NCBI RefSeq assembly: GCF_013327855.1
Contig: NZ_JABUMX010000002.1
Location: 186,001-250,000, forward strand
Source: Phyllobacterium pellucidum
GTDB taxonomy: Bacteria; Pseudomonadota; Alphaproteobacteria; Rhizobiales; Rhizobiaceae
Length of the DNA stretch: 64,000 nt
Reading direction: 5' to 3'
The notes beneath the pieces were generated by a model. That model did no database searches. It was not told the origin of the DNA and saw nothing but the letters and a program-made list of their open reading frames with translations. Positions 1 through 7,624 of this stretch are shown here, piece by piece (the first letter of the stretch is position 1; the number at the start of each line of letters is the position of its first letter). Position numbers and translations under genes: made by a program.

Positions 1-1088
1 TCTTCCTGCCGGCCGTCGGTATGGTCTCGACGATTGTTGCGACCTTCACCCGACGCCCTGTCTTCGGCTATCTTGCCATGGTGATGGCCTTGGTTACGAC
101 AGGGGTCCTGGCATTCGGGCTCTGGGTGCATCATATGTTCGTCGCCGGTCTTCCCCGCTTGGGCGAAAGCTTTTTCACCGCGTCGAGCATGGCAATCGCG
201 ATTCCCGCTGGTCTGCAGATATTCTGCTGGCTGGCAACGATGTGGGCCGGCAGACCGGTGTTCAAGACGCCATTCCTGTTCGTCATCGGCTTCATGGTGA
301 TATTCGTCATCGGCGGGATGACAGGCGTGATGGTGGCGTCCGTTCCGTTCGACACGCAGGTTCACGACACCTATTTCGTGGTTGCTCACTTCCATTACGT
401 TCTGGTGGGCGGCGCGGTCTTTCCGCTTCTCGGGGCGATCTATTACTGGTTTCCGAAAATTACCGGCCGGATGATGAGCGAGACGCTCGGTCGCTGGACA
501 TTCGGCCTGATCTTTACCGGCTTCAATCTGACTTTCTTTCCGATGCATATCCTCGGGCTGCAGGGCATGCCCCGCCGCATCTATACTTATCAGCCAGAAA
601 TGCCGTGGTCGGGACTCAACATGTTCATCAGCCTGAGCGCCGTCATCTTAGCGGCCGGTTTCCTGCTGTTTTTTATCGACGCCATTCGCAGCGCGGCCTC
701 AGGGCCGGCCGCGCCGGATAATCCCTGGGGCGCGTCGACACTCGAATGGGCGACATCGTCACCGCCGCTGCCGTATAATTTCGCGCGACTGCCGGTGGTC
801 GGCAGCCTTGAACCGTTGTCCAATAATTCCGAAACGCTTTCCGTTGCCGGTGGCCTGTCTGTCGACCGCCGCGAACTGATCGTCACCAGCGTCGTCGAAG
901 CGCTTCCGGAGGCGCGCGAGTCATCACCTGGAAATTCGATCTGGCCGCTCTGGTCGGCTCTCGCAACCACGGTGTTGTTGATCTGGTCGATCTTCACGCC
1001 ATGGGCAGTGGTGTGGGGATCGATCCCTGTGTCGATTGCCCTGATCGGCTGGTTCTGGCCGAAGGGCACTCCGGAGGACGACACATGA
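1..1088 (+). CDS. coxN: Cytochrome c oxidase subunit I, C-terminal part (coxN-like), cut by window edge
   Basis: The reading frame is open from the first bases, so the N-terminus lies outside the window. The visible part carries the heme-copper oxidase core: a WVHHMF segment with two CuB histidines and an HDTYFVVAHFHYVLVGG segment that holds the ligands of heme a and heme a3. It oxidises cytochrome c and reduces O2 in the inner membrane. After the usual end of subunit I (DNPWGASTLEW, PLPYNF) come about 100 more residues with two further hydrophobic segments. The order I, III, small protein, CtaG, cytochrome c resembles the rhizobial alternative oxidase coxMNOP; subunit II would be upstream. 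The stop overlaps the next start (ATGA). Confidence 0.9.
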   Translation, partial: FLPAVGMVSTIVATFTRRPVFGYLAMVMALVTTGVLAFGLWVHHMFVAGLPRLGESFFTASSMAIAIPAGLQIFCWLATMWAGRPVFKTPFLFVIGFMVIFVIGGMTGVMVASVPFDTQVHDTYFVVAHFHYVLVGGAVFPLLGAIYYWFPKITGRMMSETLGRWTFGLIFTGFNLTFFPMHILGLQGMPRRIYTYQPEMPWSGLNMFISLSAVILAAGFLLFFIDAIRSAASGPAAPDNPWGASTLEWATSSPPLPYNFARLPVVGSLEPLSNNSETLSVAGGLSVDRRELIVTSVVEALPEARESSPGNSIWPLWSALATTVLLIWSIFTPWAVVWGSIPVSIALIGWFWPKGTPEDDT

Positions 1089-1687
1089 ATCGATCCGTCG
1101 TGCTTGATCTGTCGAAGCTTCCCCCGCACGGGCTTGGCACCGCAAGCCTGACCTGGTGGGGAACGCTCGCCTTTATGCTGATCGAGGGCACCGGCTTCGC
1201 GCTTTCGATCGTCGTCTACCTCTACCTCATGAGCCTGGCACCGCACTGGCCGTTGGATGCGCCGCCACCTGATTTGCTGCCGGGATCAGGTCTGACGGCG
1301 TTGCTCATAGTCAGCCTGCTTCCCAACATGCTGATTGCCCGCTGGGCACGTCAGCAGAATTTGGCGAAGGTTCGCATCGGCCTGGTCATTATGTCCCTGC
1401 TGGGAGTTGCGCCGCTGTTTCTGCGTGTCCTCGAGTTTCCAGCAATGCATATCTCGTGGGACCAAAATGCCTATGGTTCGATCGTCTGGGTGATGCTTGG
1501 GCTTCATACGACGCATATTCTGACCGACCTGGTCGAGACGCTGGTGCTGACCTGCCTGATGTTTTCCAAGCATGGCGACAATCCGCGGCGCTACGGGGAT
1601 GTCAGCGACAACGCGATGTATTGGAACTTCGTGGTGGCCACTTGGTTGCCAATGTATGTCTGCCTTTATTGGATACCACGCCTATGA
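1085..1687 (+). CDS. coxO: Cytochrome c oxidase subunit III (coxO-like)
   Basis: A 200-residue membrane protein with about five transmembrane segments and the subunit III signature WWGTLAFMLIEGTGFA near residue 20. Subunit III stabilises the catalytic core of the oxidase. The start at 1085 was chosen because its ATG overlaps the stop of subunit I (ATGA); an upstream start in the same frame would lie inside subunit I. It is shorter than the classical 260-residue subunit III, as expected for the coxO type. The stop again overlaps the next ATG at 1684, so the operon is translationally coupled. Confidence 0.88.
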   Translation: MNRSVVLDLSKLPPHGLGTASLTWWGTLAFMLIEGTGFALSIVVYLYLMSLAPHWPLDAPPPDLLPGSGLTALLIVSLLPNMLIARWARQQNLAKVRIGLVIMSLLGVAPLFLRVLEFPAMHISWDQNAYGSIVWVMLGLHTTHILTDLVETLVLTCLMFSKHGDNPRRYGDVSDNAMYWNFVVATWLPMYVCLYWIPRL

Positions 1688-1992
1688 CCAGAACTTTAAT
1701 GCGACATGGCGGACTTGCCGTCCCACTGCTGGCCTGGACCGTCGGAATGCAGCTGGGGCAGATCACCCCCTATATCGATTGCCGACAACAGGTGGCTTGG
1801 ACGCCCGCCTTTTGTGCAGCACTCTTGTTCGTTTCGATTGCGGGGGTGGCTGTATCTCGTCTGTCTCCTAAGCCCATCGGCAGGACGGAGCGATTTATCG
1901 TCGATTCGGGATTTCTGATCGCATCAACATTCCTGTTTGTGCTGATACTCCAGGGAGCGGCTTCAATGCTGCTGGATCCATGTCAACGGTGA
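1684..1992 (+). CDS. Small membrane protein of the oxidase operon (coxP position)
   Basis: A 102-residue protein with three hydrophobic segments (LAVPLLAWTVGM, FCAALLFVSIAGVAV, FLIASTFLFVLILQGAA). The start overlaps the stop of the subunit III gene (ATGA), so it is very likely expressed with the oxidase. Its position between subunit III and CtaG is that of coxP in coxMNOP clusters, but I see no diagnostic motif and cannot say whether it is a structural subunit or an assembly factor. The same frame is open further upstream, but that stretch overlaps subunit III in another frame and does not read as a protein. Confidence 0.7.
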   Translation: MTRTLMRHGGLAVPLLAWTVGMQLGQITPYIDCRQQVAWTPAFCAALLFVSIAGVAVSRLSPKPIGRTERFIVDSGFLIASTFLFVLILQGAASMLLDPCQR

Positions 1993-2858
1993 TCAGCGCC
2001 ATGATCTTTCTGATAATAGCGGCGCCGGCAATGGCGCATGGTGATGATGCTCATGAGGCAACCTTGGGCTGGACGTTCGATCCGTGGATCGTGTGGCCGA
2101 TTATCGTGATCAGTCTCCTCTATGTCACAGGACGCATCAGGCTTTCTCGCCGGGCACACCGCTCCTTTCCGATGCACTGGCAGGACCTGTTCTTCTGCGG
2201 CGGAATCCTGACTTTGGCGGGTGCTCTCATCACTCCGCTCCACTGGCTTGGAGAGCACCTTTTTACCTTTCATATGATCGAGCATGAGATCCTCATGGCC
2301 GTCTCGGCACCGTTGATCGTGCTTGCGAGGCCGGTCGGGTTCCTTCTATGGGGATTGCCGAGGCCGGCGCGTCGCGACTTGGGCGCTGCCATGCAATCTC
2401 CTCTCATCCGGCGGTCGTGGGCCTGGTGCACGGGACCGATCAACGCGACCGTAATTCACGGCGTCGCCATATGGGGTTGGCATTACCCCTTGCTGTTCGA
2501 TGCAGCCGTGACCAATACTGCTATGCATCGCCTCCAGCACCTCAGCTTTTTCGCAACAGCAATTCTCTTCTGGTGGGCAGTCGTCTGGAAAAGCAATCAC
2601 GGCGCGGCGACCTGGCACCTTTTTCTGACGATGATTCATACCAGCATTCTCGGGGCCTTGATGGCACTGGCGCCGCGCGTTCTCTATATCGCTCAGACAC
2701 AAACCGCGTCTGCTTGGGGGCTGACTCCTCTGGAGGATCAGCAATTGGCAGGCATGATCATGTGGGTGCCGGCCGGCACCATCTATGCAGCCGCGGCAAT
2801 GACGATGCTGGCACTCTGGATTCACGGCTCAAGCGAGAAAGGAGCGCAAAATGCCTGA
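1980..2858 (+). CDS. ctaG: CtaG-family cytochrome c oxidase assembly protein
   Basis: A 292-residue polytopic membrane protein of the caa3_CtaG family, with a cleavable-looking signal (MSTVISAMIFLIIAAPAMAHG) followed by about seven transmembrane segments. Family-typical histidine-rich stretches are visible: FHMIEHEILM, IWGWHYP and MHRLQHLSFF. CtaG proteins are needed to assemble the copper-containing oxidase. The start overlaps the preceding gene by 13 bases and the end overlaps the cytochrome c gene by 8, placing it firmly inside the oxidase operon. Confidence 0.9.
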   Translation: MSTVISAMIFLIIAAPAMAHGDDAHEATLGWTFDPWIVWPIIVISLLYVTGRIRLSRRAHRSFPMHWQDLFFCGGILTLAGALITPLHWLGEHLFTFHMIEHEILMAVSAPLIVLARPVGFLLWGLPRPARRDLGAAMQSPLIRRSWAWCTGPINATVIHGVAIWGWHYPLLFDAAVTNTAMHRLQHLSFFATAILFWWAVVWKSNHGAATWHLFLTMIHTSILGALMALAPRVLYIAQTQTASAWGLTPLEDQQLAGMIMWVPAGTIYAAAAMTMLALWIHGSSEKGAQNA

Positions 2859-3267
2859 GGCTCTCGCTCCGGCCTTTCATCGAGCGGCCGGAATAGCCGC
2901 CGCCGTCCTCGCTGGGTTGGCCGCGCTGATTATAACCAATATGGTGCGTGATCACGAGACAACGGTTGCCGCAGCTGTCGCCCTGACCGGTGGCGACCCG
3001 GCGCGCGCTCCCGCACTTTTTCGTCGCTATGGCTGTACGGGTTGCCACACCATTCCAGGCGTACCCGGTGCAGACGGCCAGACCGGCGCGCCACTCACCG
3101 GGTTATCCAAGCACGTCTATATCGCTGGCGTGCTCCAAAACCGCCCCGACAACCTCGTTGCATGGATCGTTTCGCCGCAGAGCTTTTTGCCGCAGACGGC
3201 GATGCCAAACACTGGCATCTCAGAGCAGGAAGCAAGGGACCTCGCCGCCTATCTCTACAGCCACTGA
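2851..3267 (+). CDS. Membrane-anchored monoheme cytochrome c
   Basis: A 138-residue protein with an N-terminal hydrophobic anchor (residues 13-30), a single heme-binding CTGCH at 62-66 and a possible distal methionine in LPQTAMPNTG. The compact C-terminal helix (QEARDLAAYLYSH) is typical of class I cytochrome c. As last gene of the oxidase operon it probably delivers electrons to the oxidase. It converges with the diheme cytochrome c gene, only two bases apart, with no obvious terminator between them. Confidence 0.88.
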   Translation: MPEALAPAFHRAAGIAAAVLAGLAALIITNMVRDHETTVAAAVALTGGDPARAPALFRRYGCTGCHTIPGVPGADGQTGAPLTGLSKHVYIAGVLQNRPDNLVAWIVSPQSFLPQTAMPNTGISEQEARDLAAYLYSH

Positions 3268-3269
3268 GA

Positions 3270-4181
3270 TCAGGGATGTGCAGTCGGTATCGGCGCAAGT
3301 GCTTTGATATAATGTGCGATCGCCTGGCGGTCGCTCTCAGCCAACATGGCAGTGTTGGTTACGACATCGGCCATTGATGACCCGACACGGCCATGGTCAG
3401 GCGTAGTGCCAGTTTTTAGCATCGTTGCAATGTCTTGCTCGTTCCACTCAGCAAGGCCCAGCTGCGTGATGTTCGGCACGAATCCCGTACCCTGGGGATC
3501 GACACCCCCGGCGAACCGGGTGTCGGATTTGATGGCGCCCAACACATTCCGGCTCGAGTGGCATTCGGCGCAGTGAGAGATGCTCTCAACAAGATAAGCG
3601 CCCCGATCGTAGACCGGGTCGCCGCTCAGTGGTGCAACTGACTGGCCCTCGCGAAAAAACAGGAGCTTCCAAAACCCGACGAATCGGCGGATGCGAAACA
3701 GGATCGACGGGTCATGCGGCGGCACGCGTCCTGAGACTTTAGGGAGGGTCATGAGATAGGCATAGAGATCCTTGATGTCGGCGATCGTCATGCCAGTGAA
3801 GCTCGTGTAGGGAAAAGCGGGATAATAGTGCTCATGCTGCGGCGACACCCCCCCGACGAGCGCGTTCGCCATATCAACCACCGTCCATCTACCGATGCCG
3901 TCCACCGTATCCGGAGAAATATTGGGCGGCCGAAAGGTCCCGAATGGCGAGGCAAGCGCCACGCCGCCGCCGAGTTTCAGCCGATCGGATTGCCCCGGTG
4001 TTGCGTGGCAGGAAGCGCAATCGCCGGCCGCGAAAATTAGCTGCCCGCGCGCGACGTCTCCGCTGCCCTTGAACTGCCAATCGCCTTCTGAGAACGGCGG
4101 CCGGGCTGCAGTTACATACCACGCGGTAGTGATCGCGGCGCCCGCGCAGAAAATGATTACGAGAGCAATTTTCCCTGGCAT
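3270..4181 (-). CDS. Diheme cytochrome c, membrane-anchored
   Basis: A 303-residue protein with an N-terminal anchor (KIALVIIFCAGAAITTAW) and two heme sites, CASCH near 55-59 and CAECH near 204-208, each starting a cytochrome c domain. This architecture is that of electron-transfer subunits of periplasmic alcohol, aldehyde or sugar dehydrogenases, but no dehydrogenase gene is adjacent, so its donor is unknown. It could feed the oxidase encoded on the other strand. I chose the ATG at 4181; the frame extends to a TTG at 4232 that would put 17 polar residues before the anchor. Confidence 0.85.
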   Translation of the reverse strand: MPGKIALVIIFCAGAAITTAWYVTAARPPFSEGDWQFKGSGDVARGQLIFAAGDCASCHATPGQSDRLKLGGGVALASPFGTFRPPNISPDTVDGIGRWTVVDMANALVGGVSPQHEHYYPAFPYTSFTGMTIADIKDLYAYLMTLPKVSGRVPPHDPSILFRIRRFVGFWKLLFFREGQSVAPLSGDPVYDRGAYLVESISHCAECHSSRNVLGAIKSDTRFAGGVDPQGTGFVPNITQLGLAEWNEQDIATMLKTGTTPDHGRVGSSMADVVTNTAMLAESDRQAIAHYIKALAPIPTAHP

Positions 4182-4234
4182 GGGGAGTATGCCATTTTCA
4201 GCCCGAGGTCGCGAAGTTCCTGATTGTGACAAGA

Positions 4235-4372
4235 TCAGGCGTCTTTGGTCGTGAAAACATCAGAAACCCTTTTAGCCTCCGGGTCGCTGTTGCTTTCGCC
4301 GTTGGCATCAAAGTCCTTGGATGGCGATTGATCCGGGCCCTTAACGCCGTGCTTTGATGAATTTAAAACCAT
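4235..4372 (-). CDS. 45-residue hydrophilic micro-protein
   Basis: A short ORF encoding 45 residues (begins MVLNSSKHGVKGPDQ, ends DVFTTKDA) that matches no family I know; it is very hydrophilic, rich in D, S and K, and probably disordered. Two signs make it credible: a near-perfect Shine-Dalgarno (AAAGGAGG, 10 bases before the ATG) and an EcfG-type promoter with GGAAC at 4423-4419 and AGTT at 4402-4399, 27 bases before the start. It lacks the NepR motif, so it is not the expected EcfG anti-sigma factor. Confidence 0.55.
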   Translation of the reverse strand: MVLNSSKHGVKGPDQSPSKDFDANGESNSDPEAKRVSDVFTTKDA

Positions 4373-4398
4373 GCTCACTTCCTCCTTTGATCAAAGCT

Positions 4399-4423
4399 AA
4401 CTGAGGCCAGAAATGATAGTTCC
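4399..4423 (-). promoter_or_regulatory. EcfG-type promoter (near match)
   Basis: On the minus strand GGAAC is followed by 16 bases and AGTT, one base off the rhizobial general-stress consensus GGAAC-N16/17-CGTT. It ends 27 bases upstream of the 45-residue ORF, the right distance for a transcription start just before the ribosome-binding site. Confidence 0.45.
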
Positions 4424-4494
4424 GCCATCGCGCGTCGGCAACGCCTCGGAGTTGCGCCCCCGTCTTTTCCGAGCCCATTTTCTTTCCGGGCATG

Positions 4495-5067
4495 CTAGGC
4501 AAAGGCATTGATGGCTGCTGCAGTCGAAGAACGATAATCGGTTTCGAGGACTGATAGCCGGCTCTCCTCGCCGAGTAATGCCAAAAGAGTGAGTTTACCC
4601 CGACTGATCCGGCTTTTGATGGTCCCGATTTCACAGGCGCATATATCCGCCACTTCTTGATAACTGTGACCGAGGACGCAGCATAGAACGATGGCTATGC
4701 GCTGTTCTGTTGGAAGGCTATGGAGGGCCGTTTGCACGTCGCGGGCTCGGAGTCTCCACTCCTGCGGCGCAGCTTGTGCGCCTTGATACTCGGCAATATC
4801 TGTCGTAAATCCCGTCGTCTCCCGGGCGCGTATTCTATAATCCGTAATGAAGACGTTGCGCATGATGGTGAAAAGCCATGCGTTCATGCTGGTTCCGGGC
4901 TGGTATCGATCGAGCGCATGCCAGGCGCGCACCAATGTCTCCTGAACCAGATCGTCGGCGGCCGGCTGTGATTTGTGAAAAGTACGGGAAAATCGGCGCA
5001 ACGCCGGAATAGCAGCGAGCATTTCCTTTTTGGAGGTCGGAAAGTTTTCCGGCGCAGCGTGGTCCAT
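4495..5067 (-). CDS. ECF-family RNA polymerase sigma factor
   Basis: A 190-residue sigma-70 family protein. Region 2 is clear (DDLVQETLVRAWHALDRYQPGTSMNAWLFTIMRNVF), as is region 4 (LPTEQRIAIVLCCVLGHSYQEVADICACEIGTIKSRISRGK). The region 2 sequence resembles the EcfG (ECF15) general-stress group, but no nepR, phyR or histidine kinase gene is adjacent, so it may be a paralogue. The C-terminal tail (about 25 residues after region 4) is longer than usual. Neighbouring genes carry GGAAC/CGTT promoters, fitting this sigma factor or the cell's main EcfG. Confidence 0.88.
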   Translation of the reverse strand: MDHAAPENFPTSKKEMLAAIPALRRFSRTFHKSQPAADDLVQETLVRAWHALDRYQPGTSMNAWLFTIMRNVFITDYRIRARETTGFTTDIAEYQGAQAAPQEWRLRARDVQTALHSLPTEQRIAIVLCCVLGHSYQEVADICACEIGTIKSRISRGKLTLLALLGEESRLSVLETDYRSSTAAAINAFA

Positions 5068-5105
5068 GTCCTTCTCCCAATCGGTGCGATGGATTTCGCT
5101 CCGCT

Positions 5106-5138
5106 GCGATCCTGACTGTTAGGTGCAGTCAAGATCGC
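5106..5138 (-). terminator. Hairpin after the yciE-like gene
   Basis: A 13-bp stem with one mismatch and a 7-base loop lies just past the stop of the ferritin-fold gene, between it and the sigma factor. There is no strong T-run, so it may be a weak terminator or an mRNA 3' end stabiliser. Confidence 0.5.
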
Positions 5139-5147
5139 AATTTCTAA

Positions 5148-5642
5148 CTATGCTGCTCTGGCGGCAGCGTTGAGGCTGCTTTCGGCAAGGGCCGTCAGGG
5201 CCTGATCGGTGGCTTCTTCTTCTTCGAGCGTTGCCACCAGGAGCGCTTGGGCATCGGCCAGCCCCAGCTCTTCCGCCCATCTCGCCAAAGTCCCGTAGCG
5301 GGCAATTTCGTAGTGTTCAACGGCCTGGGCGGCCGAAGCCAAGCCTGCATCAAGGGCTGGTTGACCCTTGAATTCTTCCATTATCTCTTCGCCTTCGGCG
5401 ATAATGCCTTCAATGGCCTCGCAGGTTTTACCCTGCGGGCGTTTGCCAAGAGCTTCAAATACCCCCTGCAACCGTTCCACTTGGCCTTCGGTTTCTTCGC
5501 GATGTTTTTCGAACGCAGCTCTGAGCTCGGGAGAAGATGCGGCCTTCGCCATTTTTGGCAAAGCCTTCAGAATTTTTCGTTCAGCGTAGTAGATGTCTTT
5601 CAGCGTTTCATGAAACAGCGTTTCCAGGGTCTTGTCAGCCAC
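5148..5642 (-). CDS. YciE/DUF892 ferritin-like stress protein
   Basis: A 164-residue all-helical protein of the DUF892 (YciE/YciF) family. The start reads MADKTLETLFHETLKDIYYAERKILKALPKM, and the conserved glutamates and histidine of the four-helix bundle are present (YYAERKI, HREETEGQVERL, QAVEHYEIARYG, LEEEEATDQAL). The family is linked to stress survival; the biochemical role is unsettled. The length is standard. A GGAAC-N16-CCTT element at 5711-5687 lies 45 bases upstream, divergent from the promoter of the iron permease-like gene, so both may be general-stress genes. Confidence 0.9.
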   Translation of the reverse strand: MADKTLETLFHETLKDIYYAERKILKALPKMAKAASSPELRAAFEKHREETEGQVERLQGVFEALGKRPQGKTCEAIEGIIAEGEEIMEEFKGQPALDAGLASAAQAVEHYEIARYGTLARWAEELGLADAQALLVATLEEEEATDQALTALAESSLNAAARAA

Positions 5643-5686
5643 GGCGAAATCTCCTCTTTGTTAATTACCGCAAGTTGCAGTCCCTT

Positions 5687-5711
5687 AAGGTGCACAAGCC
5701 CATAAGGTTCC
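5687..5711 (-). promoter_or_regulatory. Possible EcfG-type promoter of the yciE-like gene
   Basis: Minus strand GGAAC, 16 bases, then CCTT (three of four -10 bases match CGTT). It lies 45 bases before the yciE-like start and is back to back with a perfect EcfG promoter on the plus strand. Confidence 0.45.
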
Positions 5712-5714
5712 ACC

Positions 5715-5740
5715 GGAACCAAAATCCTCAGAAGGTCGTT
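5715..5740 (+). promoter_or_regulatory. EcfG-type promoter, exact match
   Basis: GGAAC at 5715-5719, 17 bases, CGTT at 5737-5740: an exact match to the alphaproteobacterial general stress consensus. The TTG start of the iron permease family gene follows 11 bases later, which would make a very short leader. Confidence 0.65.
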
Positions 5741-5751
5741 GCTAGAGGAGC

Positions 5752-6132
5752 TTGCATCATAAATGGTTCAACAAGGCCGCCACTTTAGTGGCGCATGTGT
5801 CCGGCCGACCCCTTACTTTTATTACGTGTCTGTTTCTAGTCTTGGTCTGGGCAATCAGCGGGCCTTTTTTTGACTTCTCTGAAACTTGGCAGCTCATCAT
5901 CAATACCAGCACCACCATCATCACCTTTCTCATGGTGTTTCTGATTCAAAACACCCAGAACCGCGACGGTGCCGCCATTCAAGCCAAACTCGATGAAATT
6001 TTGCGGACGAGCGATGCTCTCAATTCGTTCATCGGGATTGAACATTTGACGGAAGACGAAGTCTACCGATTTCGGGATCAATGCGAAGCCGCCGCAAGAA
6101 AAGCAGATGCGGATGAGAAGCTCGCAGCGTAA
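5752..6132 (+). CDS. Low-affinity iron permease family membrane protein
   Basis: A 126-residue protein with two transmembrane segments (LTFITCLFLVLVWAISG and LIINTSTTIITFLMVFLIQNTQNRD), the hallmark of the low-affinity iron permease family (PF04120). The segment after the second helix (AAIQAKLDEILR) is also typical. The function in bacteria is not firmly established despite the family name. The only plausible start is a TTG at 5752, with GAGGAG ending one base before it, which is unusually close. The EcfG-type promoter immediately upstream suggests stress control. Confidence 0.8.
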   Translation: MHHKWFNKAATLVAHVSGRPLTFITCLFLVLVWAISGPFFDFSETWQLIINTSTTIITFLMVFLIQNTQNRDGAAIQAKLDEILRTSDALNSFIGIEHLTEDEVYRFRDQCEAAARKADADEKLAA

Positions 6133-6196
6133 ACCGCCCTCATTCGAGCGGGCCGGCGGCTACATGCCAGCGCGCGACACTCGTCCGCTTCAGCAC

Positions 6197-6221
6197 GGAA
6201 CAATAAAATCTATGTTTCGTT
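6197..6221 (+). promoter_or_regulatory. EcfG-type promoter, exact match
   Basis: GGAAC at 6197-6201, 16 bases, CGTT at 6218-6221, an exact consensus match. It is 77 bases upstream of the 41-residue membrane micro-protein at 6298 and would drive that gene plus the coupled gene after it. Confidence 0.65.
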
Positions 6222-6297
6222 GTCGCTAATCACCCAGAGCGAGAGCTCGCTCGAAACCCTGGGGAACTTGGCTCGTGCTAAAGGAGGACTTATTGCC

Positions 6298-6423
6298 ATG
6301 CCAAAAGCCTATGACGAATATAACGCGAAGCGACCCGCTCCTGATTTTCGAACATCCTTGATGTACGGCGCGTTGTTTTTCGCTGGTGTGGCCATCGCGG
6401 CCGGCATTGCATATTTTCTATGA
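6298..6423 (+). CDS. 41-residue single-pass membrane micro-protein
   Basis: Encodes 41 residues starting MPKAYDEYNAKRPAPDFRTS, with a polar N-terminus and one C-terminal transmembrane helix (LFFAGVAIAAGIAYFL). The frame is open further upstream, but the ATG at 6298 has a strong Shine-Dalgarno (AAAGGAGGA) in front, so this start is preferred. A perfect EcfG promoter lies 77 bases upstream. The stop overlaps the ATG of the next gene (ATGA). Its length and layout match the micro-protein at 10283. Function unknown. Confidence 0.65.
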   Translation: MPKAYDEYNAKRPAPDFRTSLMYGALFFAGVAIAAGIAYFL

Positions 6424-6734
6424 AACTGATCGACGCAGTGGTCAATATCAGATGGAAAGCGGTGCATTCGGACGAGCGCGGTAGACCCGACGACTTTATA
6501 GCAGTCGCATGTGGCATGGCCGTGGGACGGGTCTATCGGATTTATGGTGGGCCTCGGCACGGAGACTGGTATTTCAATTTCCAGCTCGGGCATTCGCCCT
6601 TTCGCACGAGTGCAATGAATGGGGTCGTAGCCAAGCGCAAAGTCGCTGAGCAACAGGTAATACATGCATTCGTCGATTATCTGGCAACGCCATCTGATCT
6701 GGGCGGCGGGAAGCCTGGAGCGAGGCTCCTGTAG
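6420..6734 (+). CDS. Hypothetical protein coupled to the micro-protein
   Basis: A 104-residue soluble protein of unknown family, with no signal or membrane segment. Its ATG overlaps the stop of the 41-residue gene, so both are probably translated from one stress-induced mRNA. A conserved-looking centre (GRVYRIYGGPRHGDWYFNFQLGH) has many aromatic and glycine residues. I do not recognise it. The remaining bases up to 6835 hold nothing I can support. Confidence 0.6.
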   Translation: MKLIDAVVNIRWKAVHSDERGRPDDFIAVACGMAVGRVYRIYGGPRHGDWYFNFQLGHSPFRTSAMNGVVAKRKVAEQQVIHAFVDYLATPSDLGGGKPGARLL

Positions 6735-6835
6735 AAGTACGGAATGGCCAACTTCGATCAACATCCAGGCGAGAAAATCGGTATCCTCGCAACCTCACGC
6801 ACGGCTCGCCTGAATCATAGCCTGTTGCCAAACGA

Positions 6836-7471
6836 TCAAACCGGGGACTGAGGACAACCACTCCAACAATCCAGGATTTCCTCCGTTTCTGCGGTCTCAA
6901 CTTGCTGCGAGAGGCGTTGACTGTAAAACAACTGCATGGCGTCATGAGCCGCATCCGACGAACTGCAAACCGCGTCGCTCGCCACAATCACTCGAAAGCC
7001 TAGATCAATTGCGCCAAGCACCGAAGCGAGGACACAGACATCTGTTTCGCCGCCACTTACGATAAGGGTGCGGACCGCTCCGCGATTGAGGTGCAAAAAC
7101 AGTTCGCCGGATTGCCAAGGCGAATACACAACCTTGTCAAAGGTCCGCGCGGGCGGAACATGCCGCGCGAGCTCAGGAACGATATCAACCTGGCCGGCGC
7201 CAAGTTTATCAAGGGTCATGTTATTCCAGCGTTGATAATAGCGCAGCCAAGTTCCACCTGCATCTTGTACATTGCGCGGAGGAACAAACCGGGTGAACAC
7301 TGTCCGCGTGGGGTCTTTGCCTACCAAGGCTTCAATGTGCGGTAAGACCCGGTCGAACCATGGCATGGCCCATGGACTGTGACCTCGGAAAATGCCCTGC
7401 ATGTCGACACAAAGGTGAACTGTCACTGCATCGATGGGGCCAAATCTTAATCCGCTCGCCACGGTCGCCAT
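6836..7471 (-). CDS. Isochorismatase-family cysteine hydrolase
   Basis: A 211-residue protein of the isochorismatase-like superfamily. The expected catalytic triad is visible: Asp23 in LCVDMQ, Lys113 in FDKVVYSPW, and Cys146 in SGGETDVCVLAS. Such enzymes hydrolyse amides such as nicotinamide, or isochorismate; the substrate cannot be told here. There is no signal peptide. It stands alone on its strand. A GGAAC-N16-GGTT element on the same strand at 7759-7735 is a weak EcfG-like candidate, about 260 bases upstream. Confidence 0.87.
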   Translation of the reverse strand: MATVASGLRFGPIDAVTVHLCVDMQGIFRGHSPWAMPWFDRVLPHIEALVGKDPTRTVFTRFVPPRNVQDAGGTWLRYYQRWNNMTLDKLGAGQVDIVPELARHVPPARTFDKVVYSPWQSGELFLHLNRGAVRTLIVSGGETDVCVLASVLGAIDLGFRVIVASDAVCSSSDAAHDAMQLFYSQRLSQQVETAETEEILDCWSGCPQSPV

Positions 7472-7519
7472 CCCACTAGAGAAGCATTTTTAACCAGCAT
7501 GCGGAGGGCGGCAGCAGCC

Positions 7520-7624
7520 ATGAATATGGGTGCGAACCAGCCAAAACAAGGGCTTCCAATCTCAATGGTTTCCTTAACCATTATCCTTGTGGTCTGCGTC
7601 ATCAGCTTCCACGGCCTCCATTAG
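7520..7624 (+). CDS. Possible 34-residue membrane peptide
   Basis: A short ORF (starts MNMGANQPKQGLPIS) with one hydrophobic helix (MVSLTIILVVCVISF) and a weak AGGG upstream. It resembles the other small membrane peptides in this region in layout only. No family is recognised and it could be chance. Confidence 0.25.
   Translation: MNMGANQPKQGLPISMVSLTIILVVCVISFHGLH

Noticed and set aside
4235..4372. NepR anti-sigma factor
   Set aside because: The micro-protein beside the sigma factor lacks the NepR core motif and is too hydrophilic.
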